64,000 nt of DNA from Epiperipatus broadwayi. Its lineage: Eukaryota; Onychophora; Udeonychophora; Euonychophora; Peripatidae. The position numbers and the translations under genes were made by a program. Each line of letters begins with the position of its first letter. Within the stretch, counting starts at the first letter, position 1. Shown piece by piece: positions 11,618 through 24,440 of the stretch. The notes beneath the pieces are model-generated. The model ran no database searches. It was not told the DNA's origin and saw nothing but the letters and a program-made list of their open reading frames with translations. Where the stretch lies: positions 3,021,420 to 3,085,419 of the forward strand of contig JAQFVV010012510.1 of NCBI GenBank assembly GCA_028023455.1, in the 5' to 3' direction.

Positions 11618-13180
11618 GTACATAGAAAAATGTAAATCCAATGCAGGGATCAGAAAATGCCAAGCTGTTTTCAAGATTGTATTTTTTTTTTGTTACACAT
11701 AGATTTGTAATTTTTCTCATCTCTAATATGGGATAAAAATGCAGAGTGCATAATGTAAACCACATATCTTCCTTTGCTTAAAACCTGGTGGTTTTCTTAC
11801 TCTATCCTATGTATGTGGTTCTGAGTACTGTTTTGTAAACTTATAGTTTAATAAAGCCTTTTGAAACTAAAATTTCAAATAATTGACATTGAAACATCAG
11901 GCAGCTGCTTTATGAATATATTAAAATATTATTTTGTTCTACACTCTTAAACATGGAATTATACTTCATTAATATTACTTTTTGAAATGCATGTGATTGA
12001 TACTTTGACATTTGAAGCAGCCATACTTCTGAATAGCATTTAATAAAACATAGATCCCCCCCCCCTTTTTTTTTAAATGCATTCAAACCCTTGAAAATTT
12101 TATGTCTTACATAAAAATAAAATTAAAAAAATAAGGAATGTAAAATGAATATTTACAGACATATATATATATCTTTTTTCTTAAACTTTTCTTACAACTG
12201 AATAATAAGTCTTACTCATATTATATATTGTAAGTGATGTATGTAAGTCAGTGTACTTACAGTAGCTTATTATAGATTAATTATAATTTTCAGTGATTTC
12301 TACTCTCCGGATATAGCAGTCTTTATCAGATTTCACAGGTATAATCTAGTGTTTACTTACTTGATTTGTAGTTTCAAACACGGTCAGCAAATAGTTTCCT
12401 TCAATGTGCTTAAACAATGATATTGAATGTATACGATTTGCAACAATTTTTGATCTTTATTGGATTAGGAACATTATGGCAAATAGGCAGATATTTTTCA
12501 AGTTAGATTAATATATTTCTAGAGCCACAAGATAGGTTAGTCATTATTTCAATATGTCTATGCATATATATATGTGTGTGTGTGTGTGCGCGTGCGTGCT
12601 TAAAAATGTCTGCACTGTGACTAACTGAAATGGTTTAACATTTAATCAGTTTCGTTGCTTAAAATAGCTGATAGATGATACGGGAATTGTACTTCATTGT
12701 CTGAAATTATTTGAAGCTCATTTTTAAAAAATTAACTACCACATTTTTTTTTTTACTTTGGTTCATTATTCTAGCACAGTCTATATGTTTTTTTTCCAAT
12801 CTGATCCATTCAGAATGTTTTTTTCAAAACATATTAAAAATTTTTATTGATAGCTTTAATTATTTCTTGTTTATTCAAAAAACAATTTTAATTTCCTCTG
12901 ACTTATTCAGAGAACAACTTTAATAACGTTATTTAATATTTATAGAATAATTTGAATTTCCAAAATATAATACATACTACAGTACTACGCAATTTACAGT
13001 AAACTTGATTTTTATCAAATTTCTAAAAATTGTTACTATAAAGTAGTGTTAATATAATCAGTCCAAAATCTTTAATTTTTTATTTATAATAATTACACTT
13101 TAGGGATCCCTCACTATTTTATTCTTAATGAGAAAAGTCAATTTTTTAATGTAAACTGATTTGTAAAAGTACACTGCAAT
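11618..13180. other. No gene recognised
   Basis: AT-rich sequence with a C9/T8 run near 12056 and a short TG/GC run near 12570. The 62- and 70-codon ORFs here look like chance. Confidence 0.5.
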
Positions 13181-13185
13181 ATCAC

Positions 13186-13569
13186 GTGATCACTATTTCC
13201 TATCTTGCATCCATTCATTACTACAGCTTGCATTGTAGTTTATTGTATAAGGCTCGAACGGGATCTTTAGCAACAAGGGAATATACATGTAAATGGAAAA
13301 ATATGGGTGATTTAGTCTGCAAGTTGTGTAAGGAAGGCATAGAAAATATTAGGCATTTGTTAATTAAATGTAAATGCTTGAAAGCAGAAAGGGTACATAT
13401 AATGAAGTTATGGAAGATTAAATATGAACAAAGTGATTATACAGAAAGTGAGTTATTGGTTTTTATGCTAAGTTTGGGAAAAGATAAGGGGAATTTACAT
13501 AAGAAGGTCATGGAGTTGACAAAGATTATGTTGTGGAAATGGGATGGAGCAGATTATGGGAAAACTTAG
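13186..13569 (+). pseudogene. LINE reverse transcriptase C-terminal zinc-knuckle fragment
   Basis: The 127-codon frame contains the motif found after the RT domain of many non-LTR retrotransposons: R24-T-G-S-L, then Cys45-x2-Cys48-x8-His57-x4-Cys62. The remaining residues are helical and charged, ending in a natural stop. The RT and endonuclease domains are absent, so this is a 5'-truncated copy, which is normal for LINEs. Translation of the first 18 or so residues may be unrelated flank. The 3' UTR follows at once. The clade cannot be fixed from this piece. Confidence 0.75.
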
Positions 13570-13682
13570 GGTGAATAATGGAAAGGGAAGGTAAAGTGGC
13601 TAACAGATTTATCTGGGCATAGCTGCTTAGAGATTCCTGACTCCGTATAAGGAGAAGTCACAGTGCATCACATCACATCACT
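13570..13682 (+). mobile_element. LINE 3' UTR and (CATCA)n tail
   Basis: This follows the stop codon of the LINE fragment directly. A 90-bp stretch starting AAAGTGGCTAACAG and ending in repeated CATCACATCAC matches a second copy at 16187-16270. The shared end at two loci defines the true 3' terminus of this LINE. The short tandem tail replaces poly(A). Confidence 0.8.
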
Positions 13683-13689
13683 GTTTTAA

Positions 13690-14395
13690 CTATATTAAAA
13701 TACTTTTTTTTAATATTTTATTAACAACATCATAACGCTGTCAAATTTACATATCAAAATGATGGCCTTTCAAAAGGCCGGGTAAGTTCCAAGCATTTTT
13801 TTTTTTTTTTACAATTTTTCAATTGTCAATTTCTCACATTTATTTATATTATATTAAAATCTTTTGTTTAATTTACATTAAATCTTAACAAAAAAATTGA
13901 TAAAGCAACCAATTAAAAAAAAATTACAAATATTATATTTAATAAACCTAATTTTATTACAAAGAATTTGAAGAATTTAATGGGAAGGAAGTAAGGTGGG
14001 TCAAATCACATATCAAAACAATGACCTTTCAAAAGACTGGGTACATCTGGTATTAATATATTTGTTCAAAATTGCATTAACTTTTAATTTTTTAGTCCTT
14101 CTCAACTTTAATCAACATGCACTTATTAACCTGTTTTGTGATTCTAATTAATTAGCATCCCACTATACATATATGTGTCCGTGTGTGTATTTAAAAAGAA
14201 TATTGCCTAATGTTTGCAACTATCCATGAATTTTCAGAACTTGGATCCAAATGCCATGAAAATGATAATTTTATTGCATTTTTACTTTTATTTTTACTCA
14301 TATATATATAATATGTGTGTGCTTGCTTTGAAAATTATTTTTTTTATTATTGCTATGTTACCGTTTTAAAATGTTAATAATAACATTATTATTCT
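13690..14395. other. Short internal repeat, no gene
   Basis: A motif around ATCAAAATGATGGCCTTTCAAAAGGC (about 13756-13782) recurs as a variant near 14014-14042. Otherwise AT-rich with T-runs. Confidence 0.4.
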
Positions 14396-14399
14396 TAAT

Positions 14400-14612
14400 A
14401 TAAGCTAAGCATTGATTGTATATATGTGTGGAGATAATAATCTGTACCAATTGACAAGTGCTGGTTTAGCACGAAATACGAATATTGATGATTATTTATC
14501 TTTTCGACATGTGTGTGATCAAGTGTGTCAGCAGTATGAGATAGCGTGGATAGTCGAGGGGCATGTGAAGGTCCGAGTTCAAACCCCCTATATACTACAT
14601 ACTGGAGCGCAG
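14400..14612 (+). mobile_element. HHR-tRNA repeat, partial
   Basis: From AAGCATTGATTGTATATATG through a decayed ribozyme to a tRNA-like end with GAGTTCAAACCCC near 14574. Stem II is perfect (GUGCU/AGCAC) and GAAA is intact, but the core reads UUGACAA instead of CUGAUGA, so it should not cleave. The upstream part of the unit is missing. Confidence 0.8.
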
Positions 14613-14619
14613 ATATGAA

Positions 14620-15310
14620 AAAGCCTGTACTGTAGGGAAAAAATCATATATTATTAAAACAGTATTTAACTCAAATCAATCTTTGACTTTTCACTTTTTC
14701 ATTTAATTAAACAAATTTATTCACTAGCTGTAATAAAAATAAAATAAAATAATATATACAAGTTTCTTTTTAAAAATAATATTATTTTATACTAAAATAA
14801 TAAAGATTTGAAAGGAGATAATCTATTAAACATAAATTATGAGACTGTAACTAATTATAAATTTCGATATCTAAAGAAATGTAATAAACAAATAAGCAGA
14901 ACAAATATGTTCTGCATATTATTACAAATTATGATAATAAAATGGAAAGAAAACAGCTTTATAGATATTATAAATATTACATTTTCATTTTAAAATAAGT
15001 TATTCATATAAATACATAAATTTTTATGTACTTTATAAAGCCAAATCCACAGAATTGATACTTTGCACATTTTGAAAAACAGAATAAAGCTATTACAAAA
15101 AGGAAAAATAGAATTTAATATACCAAAGTATATACCAATAATAAAACTTTTATCCGAAACTTCAAATTTAACATTATTTATATATTCAAATGAAAAAAAT
15201 AAAATTAGAAATGGAATTTAGTACAACATAACAATTTAAACATTAAAAAATATATATAGAAAAAGTATTAGATATTTATCATGGTATAAATACAATACAA
15301 AAACAAGAAA
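14620..15310. other. No gene recognised
   Basis: Very AT-rich sequence. A 61-codon ORF at 14808 has no recognisable feature. Confidence 0.5.
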
Positions 15311-15315
15311 AGTAA

Positions 15316-15410
15316 TTTTTTTTCATGTGTCAAAGCATCAACCGGAAGCGAACCCGTGACAACTGCTTGTAAGGCAGCTGTGCTGACCATTTGGCCACCA
15401 ACGCTTGACT
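15316..15410 (-). mobile_element. tRNA-derived SINE with poly(A) tail
   Basis: On the minus strand it reads GCGTTGGTGGCCAAATGG (A-box region), then an anticodon arm CTGC/GCAG around a seven-base CTTACAA loop (a Val UAC-like anticodon), a B-box GGGTTCGCTTCC, and a short A-tail. A possible 5-bp duplication AGTAA flanks it (15311-15315 and 15411-15415). Related copies lie at 23570 and 37599. The acceptor stem is degenerate, so this is a SINE head, not a functional tRNA gene. SINEs like this are mobilised by LINE enzymes. Confidence 0.85.
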
Positions 15411-15642
15411 AGTAACATATTATTTGTTGATAGTTTTATTTAATTAGCTAACTTTTTGCTTTTACTTCATCAGTACATTGAACTGTCTATTATTACAAAA
15501 ATTATCTTTTTTACTTTGTACTAAACCTCCAAATTAAAAAGCTATCCGAAAAGCTATTATAGTAATTGCAGTTAAATTTGAAATGAATATGTGGCATTAT
15601 TTATTTACATATTTTATTAAATAAACAACCACATTTAAAATA

Positions 15643-16615
15643 CACCAGGGTCTTGTTTTATGCGGATTATTTTAATGCAATTTTGAAGTTATGCGATTCA
15701 TGTTTCTTCTTAATATCTTTCATATTTCACTATATTTATTAGATATCAAGAAATTTAAATTATTAATAACTTATTTTCACTTGAAATACTTTTTTTTCTT
15801 CAAAAATATAACATTATATTAGCAGCTAACGTGAATATGGCCTGAAACTGTATTTAGAATTTTAGCTTCTATGTAAATAACATATTTATACTAATGAGTA
15901 AATAATAATAATAGATTTATACTTACATATAAAAATATTGCAATAAATATTCAAAAAAATTAAACTTTTAAAACGTATTTTGTTATATATAACAAAAATA
16001 AATAATCTTTTAGATTTTTAAAATAAAAAATGAAGATTTTATAAACTGAAAATAATCCTTCTAATGATAATGTATAATCCTTTTGTTTTGATTGCAATCT
16101 CATTTTTTTAATACAGAAACAGAAAACCATTAACACAGCACAAGACTGAAGTGGCATTAGTTGTACATCACACCACAAATAAAAATAAAGTGGCTAACAG
16201 GTTTCTCTGGGCATAATTGCTGAGAGATTCTTGACTTCATTTAAGGAGAAGCCACAATACATCACATTATACGGAATCTGATTTCTTGCCAGTTTACAAA
16301 TGAATGCTAGCGGTAATGATTATGTATGAAAAATGTAAAATTAAATACTGTAGTTAATAAAAAAAGTAAAAAAAGTTTGTCTTGTATTAATTTTTTTCAA
16401 ATATTTGAAATTTTTTATTAGTCATAGTTTATTTGCTTATTTTTTTAATGCGAATTTTAAAGTAATTTTTTCTTGTTGCTTTGCTTTTATGCGAATTCTG
16501 AAAATTACAGACCCCATATCCCATTTTTCAACGTAAGTTAAGTCTATTTTTGTGCGATTTTTTTTATGTGGGTTTTCTGTGAAACCTATCTACCACATAA
16601 AACGAGACCCAGGTG
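15643..16615. mobile_element. pogo/Tigger-like MITE with TA target site
   Basis: The left end CACCAGGGTCTTGTTTTATG and the reverse complement of the right end CACCTGGGTCTCGTTTTATG match at all but two positions, and both are flanked by TA (15641-15642, 16616-16617). Repeated TTATGCGATT/TTATGCGAAT motifs lie inside both ends. The 973-bp element encodes no transposase. It contains a LINE 3' end (16187-16270), so the LINE piece is either a later insertion or was captured. Confidence 0.8.
16187..16270 (+). mobile_element. LINE 3' UTR copy inside MITE
   Basis: Starts AAAGTGGCTAACAGGTTTCT and ends ACATCACATTA. It is the same 3' terminus as at 13590-13682, about 85% alike by eye. Only the UTR is present, as in an extreme 5' truncation. 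Confidence 0.75.
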
Positions 16616-16624
16616 TATATATAA

Positions 16625-18845
16625 ACTTATATATATATATATGTACTAAATATGTAAATAGATAGATGAGAGAACAAACAGGTGTTACTGACAATTAGGC
16701 GCCACCATCCACACTTCTTCAGAATAACTGAGTATTTTCTCTCTAGACTGCTTAATGTTTTAATTGTATTGTTTTATTCTACGCATAAACAAAGATTCTG
16801 ATTCTTTATAAAATAATCAAATATAAAATCATATTATTTTAAAATATATGGTATGAAACAAGATTCCCATCACAGACTAAGGAATATTTTAATGCATGGA
16901 ATAATTTTACTAATGGTAAGTTTAATAATAACGACATATAAAATAAAAATTAAAAAAAGCATAAGAAATGTAAGTGTTAAATCACTATAACATCCGGTAT
17001 ATGTAAAGATATAAACAGTATAATTGGTATTATAAATCAAATAACCAATATTTTCAAGCATATCTTCTCTCCAAATTAAATAACTAATTAATTATACATT
17101 ATAATAAATAATAAAAATATCATATACAACAGTAATATATATTAATAATCATTATATGTGAGAACCTTTTCTCACACATGATTTTGTGCCCTTATCAAAT
17201 GCTAAGCCTCTATTTTAGCATTAATCAACTATTGCAGATCGAACACCATCTAGTGTTCTATAATGAAAGTAAAATAGCAACAATTATAAAATGTAACATG
17301 AATAAAGCAGAATAAAATTATGATATAGAAATTCAATAAAATTTCAAAGAATTGACTATATAATATAACAATACGCAGAATAAATAATCCTATACAACTT
17401 TATATATACTATCTTTTATCATTTTCCGTTCATTTTTACTTGACCAGTTATTAACTAAGTTTATTGAAGTTTAAAAATATTTATATAATTATTTAAGGTA
17501 TGCTTAATATAATATGTTCCATATATTTATTTTCTTTTTGGATCGTACTATATTTACACAAAAATAATTATTCCTCAAAGATGTAAGTATAATTCAAAAC
17601 ATTATATAAAAACAAAAGTACCAATTAATAATCAGATTCCGAGATCTATCTTGAATTAACCAATAATTCAAGATTTACAAGAATATCAAAATTTACATAA
17701 TTCAAAACACAAATAAAAACAAGTGAATTGTGTTTTTTTGTTTTATCTGAAAAGCCATATAAATAATACTAATAAAATGATATTAAGAATATACATCTAA
17801 AACAGCCTTTAAAAAGTATATAGACATTTTTTATTAACATAACTTTTAATTTTTGTGCACATAGAGTCTTTATGTACCTTTTTGTCAATAGTAGAAAATA
17901 TCCTTACAATGGACTAGTTTTTTTTCATAGCAAATCTTTATCATATATTGCCTCACTGCATATTTACCTATTATATTTAGCTCAGTAGCTTTGACTTTAG
18001 TAATGGGCTTGCAACTCAGGGCATTTGTTATCGTATGAAAACAAATGGTTTGTATATTACTGCTTTCTCCTTCAAATAGCTTTGGCTTCATCTCTATTTG
18101 TTCTCATTAGAAATCACTTTTTGATTGCAGGTTTCAGGCAGAAATAATGTTTGCAGTCAACACTGTATCTTGAAGATGATTTCTTTGGTGAATATGATAT
18201 TTACCTATTGAAAACAATAAATATTACTTGATATTTTCAATGATGATTTGGTTCTATCTCACTAGTAAATTGGCAATGAAAATTTTCTTTAGCTCTACTT
18301 GGCTGGCATTTCAGCTTATTTACTAAATATTATTGATGTTTCATGAAACAGGTGCAAAATGGAATGAATTAACAGCTCTACAATCTCTTATATCTGCCTA
18401 TGTAACAATTTGATTTTTGTAACTCACAAATCACAATACTTTGTTTTTGATTTCAAATCTTTTATCTAAATGACATAATCCTACTTTAATGATCAACATT
18501 ATTCTTAATTTTGTATTTTAATTATAATTAAATTAACATACTTAAGAAAATTTTAACAAAACTTGAAAAGGAATAGATGTTTTACAAAATCGCATTAATT
18601 CTTTCATAAGCATTTTACTAGCTCATAAAGAAAATATTATTTGGTTTAAGTTTCAATATTTAGTGGAACATCCTTTTAGCTTAGTCAGTCAAATTCATAG
18701 TACTCAAACTCAAAAATTGTAGTTCATGATGTTTTAAAATTGAAATTATCTAATATTAAAAAATAATAAGTATTGATAGTTCAAAAATTCACTAAGATAA
18801 TATGCAATAATCTAAAATAAACATTTTATTTAAAAAAATTTACTA
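16625..18845. other. No gene recognised
   Basis: AT-rich sequence. ORFs of 63 and 68 codons on the minus strand have no recognisable domain. Confidence 0.5.
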
Positions 18846-18849
18846 AAGT

Positions 18850-19350
18850 TTGAAGATTTTCTATCCTAATATAAACCTAGCACTGATTATATATATTCAT
18901 GGAAGATGATGATCTGGACCAACTGATGAGTGCTGATTCAGCATGAAACATACATATTGGAGATCATTTATCTTTTTCACATGTGTGTGATCATGTGTAT
19001 CAGTTGTATGAGATAGAGCAGATAACTGGAGGAAATTTGGAAGTCTGTGTTTAAATTCCTTATAATTTACATCTAAAACTCCGTGTATATAAATTATACT
19101 TATATTCAATCAAATATTACAGATTCAGCCTGTATTCTGCCCATCCCTCTTTTGAAATGGATATGATCCTATACATGAGAGATCAGAGTGACTGGGCATA
19201 ACAATAATACTGGCATCAACTAGGGATTTCAGTGTTCCATTATAGATTTTCAATAGTATGGCTGGCTGAAGAGTTGGAGGGTGGAGTAGATTGAAACTTG
19301 TCCATTAAAATTTGAAGATAACTTAGTACAAATGGAGCACTGATTATATA
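18850..19350 (+). mobile_element. HHR-tRNA repeat, direct tandem pair
   Basis: First unit: AGCACTGATTATATA at about 18880, a ribozyme-like region with CUGAUGA at about 18922, then a tRNA-like part. The sequence then runs into a second plus-strand unit (about 19130-19350: CTGCCCATCCCTC head, the GAGTAGATTGAA block, and the same GCACTGATTATATA at about 19339). The distance between equivalent points is about 460 bp. The ribozyme keeps stems I and II and GAAA, but stem III is poor (ACAUACAU). The second unit stops before its ribozyme. Confidence 0.75.
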
Positions 19351-19800
19351 TTGTAATGGAACGTAAATATGACAAATTATATTTATATATATGTAATCAC
19401 ATGAGAAGAAAATAATGCTCCAAACATTGGACGACAATTGTAATGGTACATCGATAAACATATAGTGCCGACCACATTGTGGCGTCTATTGTAATGGAAA
19501 GTAAATGTATTAAGATAAGAAGTCCCTAAATGTTGGTAGACCAATTGTAATGGAAAATATATAAATCAATATAAATGAAGAAAGATGAATATACAGTGAA
19601 TAATCGTAAAAAAAAAAGATGTGGCCTAAATTATTGAGCAGCATTTATAATGAAAAACACAACTTGAAACTCTATATGTAATCAACAATCATTAATTGAC
19701 TAAAACTCATGATCACACAACATTTATAATGGAATATGTTATCTCTTAAATTATTTGATTTATAAATTCAATCTACAAATTGCATCATTTATAATGGATA
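19345..19800. repeat. Irregular repeats of TTGTAATGGAA
   Basis: The motif TTGTAATGGAA or TTTATAATGGAA recurs at about 19349, 19437, 19489, 19546, 19647, 19727 and 19788, with spacings of 52-101 bp and different sequence between. It begins exactly where the HHR-tRNA repeat ends. It may be a decayed minisatellite. I do not recognise it. Confidence 0.5.
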
Positions 19801-22280
19801 GACTATATTAGAAATAAAGAAAAGATTTGGATAAGATATACCTATGAGGCACCCATAAATTAATCAGGTTTCATAGTAACTTGTCAACTATATTAAAACG
19901 CATGTGCCATGCAAGAAGAAAGAACATATCTTCCATTATTCAACTCAATATAAATATAACACAGATAAGAAGTGTAATACCTATTTAATAGCATGTTATA
20001 CACATATTAAAATAAAATAAACTGCCTCAAAATGAATATACTAAAATATACTATTACCAAGGCTAACTATATAAGACAAACTTAATAATATAGAGCATTG
20101 ACTAGAATATGTTACTAATTATTTCTCAGAGCTAATTTAACTTACAATTAATTATATACCAAATATAATTCAGAACAAAAGGAATTTTATTGAATCCAAA
20201 ATATATTTATTCAATTGAAATTACCAATAAATTAATACTTGCATATCTGCTAGCTTGTAGAACTGATGTACTAAAAATAGAGAGAAAAAGAAAATAAATA
20301 AATCTCAAATAAAACTCAAAATCATTCTTTTATATAAAATAAATGATACAGCTTTATTTCAACATTGCGACTTTAGATTTATAATAGCATACATATACAT
20401 ATATACATATTTGGGAAACATAATAATAGTTTTGTTTTGCAAATACTCAATTTTTCTATATGTAAATTAAGTATAAGGTTTAACACTAACACTTATAATT
20501 TGCAATTTATATTCACATAGGAACTGTATAAGCTGCTATGAAATTGAACAAATATACAAATAGATAAACAAATTGTAGATATTTTATTAAACCGGTAACT
20601 TTGATCATAGATGGATTTCTTTGATATATTTTTTTTAAATACTACTTTAAAGTAGAAAATAACTAAATGACTAAATTAAGCAAATATTAAATGGATTCAA
20701 TGAATGAGGCATTTATCAAAAGTCACTTATACACATATAAGTTATAAATTCATTGTCCACATAATGTAAATCATCTAAATAAACATTTAAAAATAACTAA
20801 GTGATTTACATCTATATTGGAAAAGTTCTGGATGATCGTAGCATATACATAACATGTGTGGATTATACCAACTGGCCATATGCTTATAAATTCAAACATT
20901 TACAATTACAAAATATTGTTGGTTGGTTTGTGAATGATTATAAATCATGATATCAGAAAACACAGACATTCTTATACTTTAAAGCACTAACATAATTGAG
21001 TACATCCTAAAGGAATCACATCCTTTAAACAAACTTATCTTGACATTACATACTAAAATACAAGCAACCTCACCTACTATGGTGGAAAATTTAGTTTTAA
21101 TTAGATCTCATGAGTGATAGACCCAAAAAGAGGACTCTATAATGCAATTAGCATAAATATATCCAAAGCATGGTGGCTTCCAAAATAACACCTACCTTTG
21201 AGGCAAAATAGGATGCCTGGACCTTTTATCTCAGTGCATCAGGAAAATATATGGAGAGGCTCACTGAAAACAACAACAATAGATATCTAGGAATATGTGA
21301 TTACAATCACTGGAAATATAAGAACTATCAACTCATGGATACTACAATACAGATGGGGAATTTATCCACTCCATCCAGTAATAATAATAACTGTAATAAA
21401 TAAGGCCTGACATACTAAGGCTATTTTACAACTAACAATACCAAGATAAAAACTTCACAGTAGTGGATTAAAGTTATAACTGTAATTTTAACGTCCATAA
21501 ACAATAAATAATGTCTGCACCAACAAATAAATTTAACAGTCAACTGACTTAAATATAAATAAAGATAGTGACTAGCATATGAAATATTGGAACTAATATA
21601 TATAATGCACACAAGTATGAAATATTAAATATTTTACCTTATAAGACTTAATACATATGAATAAATGCAACCAGATTGTTAGAATAATAACTGAAGAACT
21701 AAGATAATTATTAAACAATGATATTACTTATAAATACAGTTCTATAAATTTGTACATTTATACAATTCCTATGCAATAAAATATAATTTATTGCTTTCCA
21801 ATTTAAATTGACAAATAACTTTTATTATTTAGTACACATGTATGCAAATGTGAATCAAATAAAAAGCAAAAAAAATAAATAAATATTATATATATTCACG
21901 TAGTTTAAGCTATAAAATGTCTTTAAAATAAATACACAAACATATATACTAAAATCGACTTTCATCATTCTTAAAATTTTAACATTCAAAAGAAATTTGT
22001 AAGTTAATTTTTAAAGATTTCAGTTGTATATTCTTTCATAAAGATATATTAAATGTTATATAAAATAAAAAATAAAAAATTGACAAAAAAAATAAGATAA
22101 TTTTTTTTGTTACCATCTATCTGCATTAGTGTCCAGTCATTGTAAATCAGATAGTTATTTCCAGCACTTTCACTTATTTTATTTGTCCTAAAATGGCTTG
22201 AAGTGACATTAAAATATGTACATATTACAAGTAAATTAAGAGATTTGCTTCTTGTTGTTAAAACCACACTAGTAAGGATG
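19801..22280. other. No gene recognised
   Basis: About 2.5 kb of AT-rich sequence with no supported gene or repeat. Confidence 0.5.
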
Positions 22281-22284
22281 GATT

Positions 22285-22510
22285 TTCTATCCTGTACAAT
22301 ATATATGTGGAGATAATGATTTGGACTAATTTATGAGTGTTGGTGCAACACGAAATGCATATATTGTAGATGATTTATCTTTTTCACATGTGTATGGTCA
22401 TGAGTTTGGTTGTATGAAGTAGATTTGATAGCTGAGGGGGCTAAGTCTGTGTTCAAATCCCTTATAATTTACCTCTAAAACTCCAAGTATATCATTAAAC
22501 TTATATTTAA
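22285..22510 (+). mobile_element. HHR-tRNA repeat, partial
   Basis: Ribozyme-like region near 22321-22370 and a tRNA-like end with GTTCAAATCCC near 22450. Stem II (GUGUU/AACAC) and GAAA are kept although the sequence differs from other copies. The core reads UUUAUGA rather than CUGAUGA. Stem II has covaried while the core has decayed. Confidence 0.75.
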
Positions 22511-22654
22511 TCAAATATTAAGAACGCATTTTTAAAAACTCAAAAATGCAATTAATACTTTTAAAATCCTTAATAAAATATATAATATAAACTATATTTA
22601 AATATAACATTTCAGGAGTAAATCACTGCTTTTATTTAACAATTCAAAACAAAA

Positions 22655-22712
22655 CAACACTCTCCATATAGTAGTGCCATATAATAGTGATCATGTGATG
22701 TTTAGTGCTTTT
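22655..22712. mobile_element. Penelope-type family C fragment
   Basis: ACTCTCCATATAGTAGTGCC (minus sense of the family at 4.8 kb) is joined to ATAGTGATCATGTGATGTTT (plus sense of the same family). It looks like the remnant of an inverted join. Confidence 0.5.
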
Positions 22713-22719
22713 ATTTATA

Positions 22720-23555
22720 TATATATAAAAAGAAGTCACTTCAGTAAATCGCCCTACTTATTCTATTTTTATTCCATAACAATTATTACCAAAGATTGTT
22801 ATTTGAACTATGTCATATGGACCTATATAACGAGGCAATAATTCATATAAACATCTGATCTTATCGTCAGTAACTGACAAAATATTTAACGGAGTCTGTG
22901 TATTCAGGCATTTTCTTTTATAAAATATTTGTGTAGATTTCTCTATTATATTTCAAAAGTTTTATTAATTTGAAGTCCTCAATTGCCAATTACCGTAATA
23001 ACTACTACTCTTGGGCTATAATAATTGTCTCTTACACCTTCAATTTGTGTATTATCTTGTCATTGCTTCCGGGTATTATCTTCTTAACCTGTATATCAAA
23101 TGCTATGCCTCTTTATTATTTAAACCTGGTTTACTTCATGACTTTAAAATTCTTGATGTCTATGCCATCTCTTTACTTTTAACCCTGTCTATATTGGTTA
23201 ATATTTTATTTAGTAATATAATTTTATTATATTACTAGCAAAATAATCTTTACACAATTTTCATAGAAGAAGCCTTTCTAACAACTGAACAAACACACCA
23301 AACTTGAGAACTGTCAGATAATGAAAAATTACATCAGATTTCCACTTTTATTTTTGCACTTCACTGGGACAATAACTACGTACCTTTTATTAATCAATAT
23401 TATATGATTAGCAAACTTACTATAAGCTACCTGCTTGAAAAAAGATCCTTGATTTGTCAGATCATAAAAATAGTCAGTGGATGTTCTAAGATTATTTCAT
23501 GAAACTTTATATTATATTTAACACAAATGAAGAGGTAATTATAAGTAATCTCAAA
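22720..23555. other. No gene recognised
   Basis: Overlapping 70- and 75-codon ORFs near 22970-23238 are hydrophobic and A/T-driven. No domain recognised. Confidence 0.45.
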
Positions 23556-23569
23556 TTTTAATAAATACA

Positions 23570-23659
23570 GACAAGCGTTGATGGCCTAGTAGTTAGCATA
23601 GCTGCCTTCAGCGCAGCTGGCCCGGGTTAGCTTCCCGATTGACATATGAAAAAAAATTC
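23570..23659 (+). mobile_element. tRNA-derived SINE with 10-bp TSD
   Basis: GACAAGCGTTGATGGCC opens the tRNA-like head, followed by TAGTAGTTAGCATAGCTGCC (A-box side) and GGGTTAGCTTCCC (B-box side), then an A-tail. The perfect 10-bp duplication AATAAATACA lies at 23560-23569 and 23660-23669. It is the same family as 15316-15410 and 37599-37703, in a full-length, head-to-tail-complete copy of about 90 bp. Confidence 0.9.
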
Positions 23660-23669
23660 AATAAATACA

Positions 23670-24140
23670 CTATTTATAAATCATAAAAGTACATTTTAAT
23701 TGCCATAAATTATGCATTAAAAAATCATGACATGATTTGGAAAAGTCAAGATTTTGTTGCTGTAATTTCAGATTCATGAATTGCTTCTTTGATTCAAACT
23801 TTTATATAAACGATACGATGCTTACTTATGTGAATAATAACAAAGTTTATTTTAAAATGAGAAAAATGTTATAAATCAATTCAGCTTTCAAGAAAGCTTA
23901 GAATTATTTTTTCTGGTAATGAACACATAAATAATCTATCTAGTTATTTAATTAACTGTCAGCAAATGCTTTTTCTGGATATTTTTAGAGAATTAAATAA
24001 ACTGAGGAAACTTTAACATTTGACTCACCTGGTAAATATTATATTCTTTTTATTTCTTTTTAGAGAAATACTGGAGAATCATATATTCTACAATGGAGTA
24101 TCTAAAGACTGTCTATACCCAAATTTAAAAAATCTTTAAT
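23670..24140. other. No gene recognised
   Basis: AT-rich sequence, no supported feature. Confidence 0.5.
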
Positions 24141-24144
24141 TTAT

Positions 24145-24440
24145 ATAAGTAGAGGGATTTGAACTCAGAATTATTCAGTTTACTCATCATCCACTCCATT
24201 TCAATCAATAGATACACATGACCATACTCATGCAAAAAAAATACATGATCCCCAATATACATATTTCGTCCAGAACCAGAACTCATCAATTGGACTAGAT
24301 CGTAACATCTCGCCCATATATACACAGTGGTTGGTTTATATTAGGATAGCAATTCCTCAAACTTCAATGGAAAGGTGTCAATCTTCTTACTCCTACAACT
24401 ATTCAACCATCTATTTCATTAAAAGATATCAAACAAATAA
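24145..24440 (-). mobile_element. HHR-tRNA repeat, minus member of pair
   Basis: On the minus strand it has an upstream block, a ribozyme-like region (24245-24305) and a tRNA-like end with GAGTTCAAATCCC near 24155-24167. The ribozyme keeps stem I (UCCAA/UUGGG), stem II (GUUC/GGAC, different bases but still paired), GAAA and stem III. Its only core change is UUGAUGA in place of CUGAUGA (24283-24289), which should abolish or weaken cleavage. Confidence 0.85.

Noticed and set aside
15316-15410. Functional tRNA-Val gene
   Set aside because: The anticodon arm is good, but the acceptor and T stems have mismatches, an A-tail follows, and related copies carry target duplications; it is a SINE.
22970-23238. 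Small membrane protein
   Set aside because: Two overlapping frames are both hydrophobic because the DNA is T-rich; no start context or homology signal is visible.
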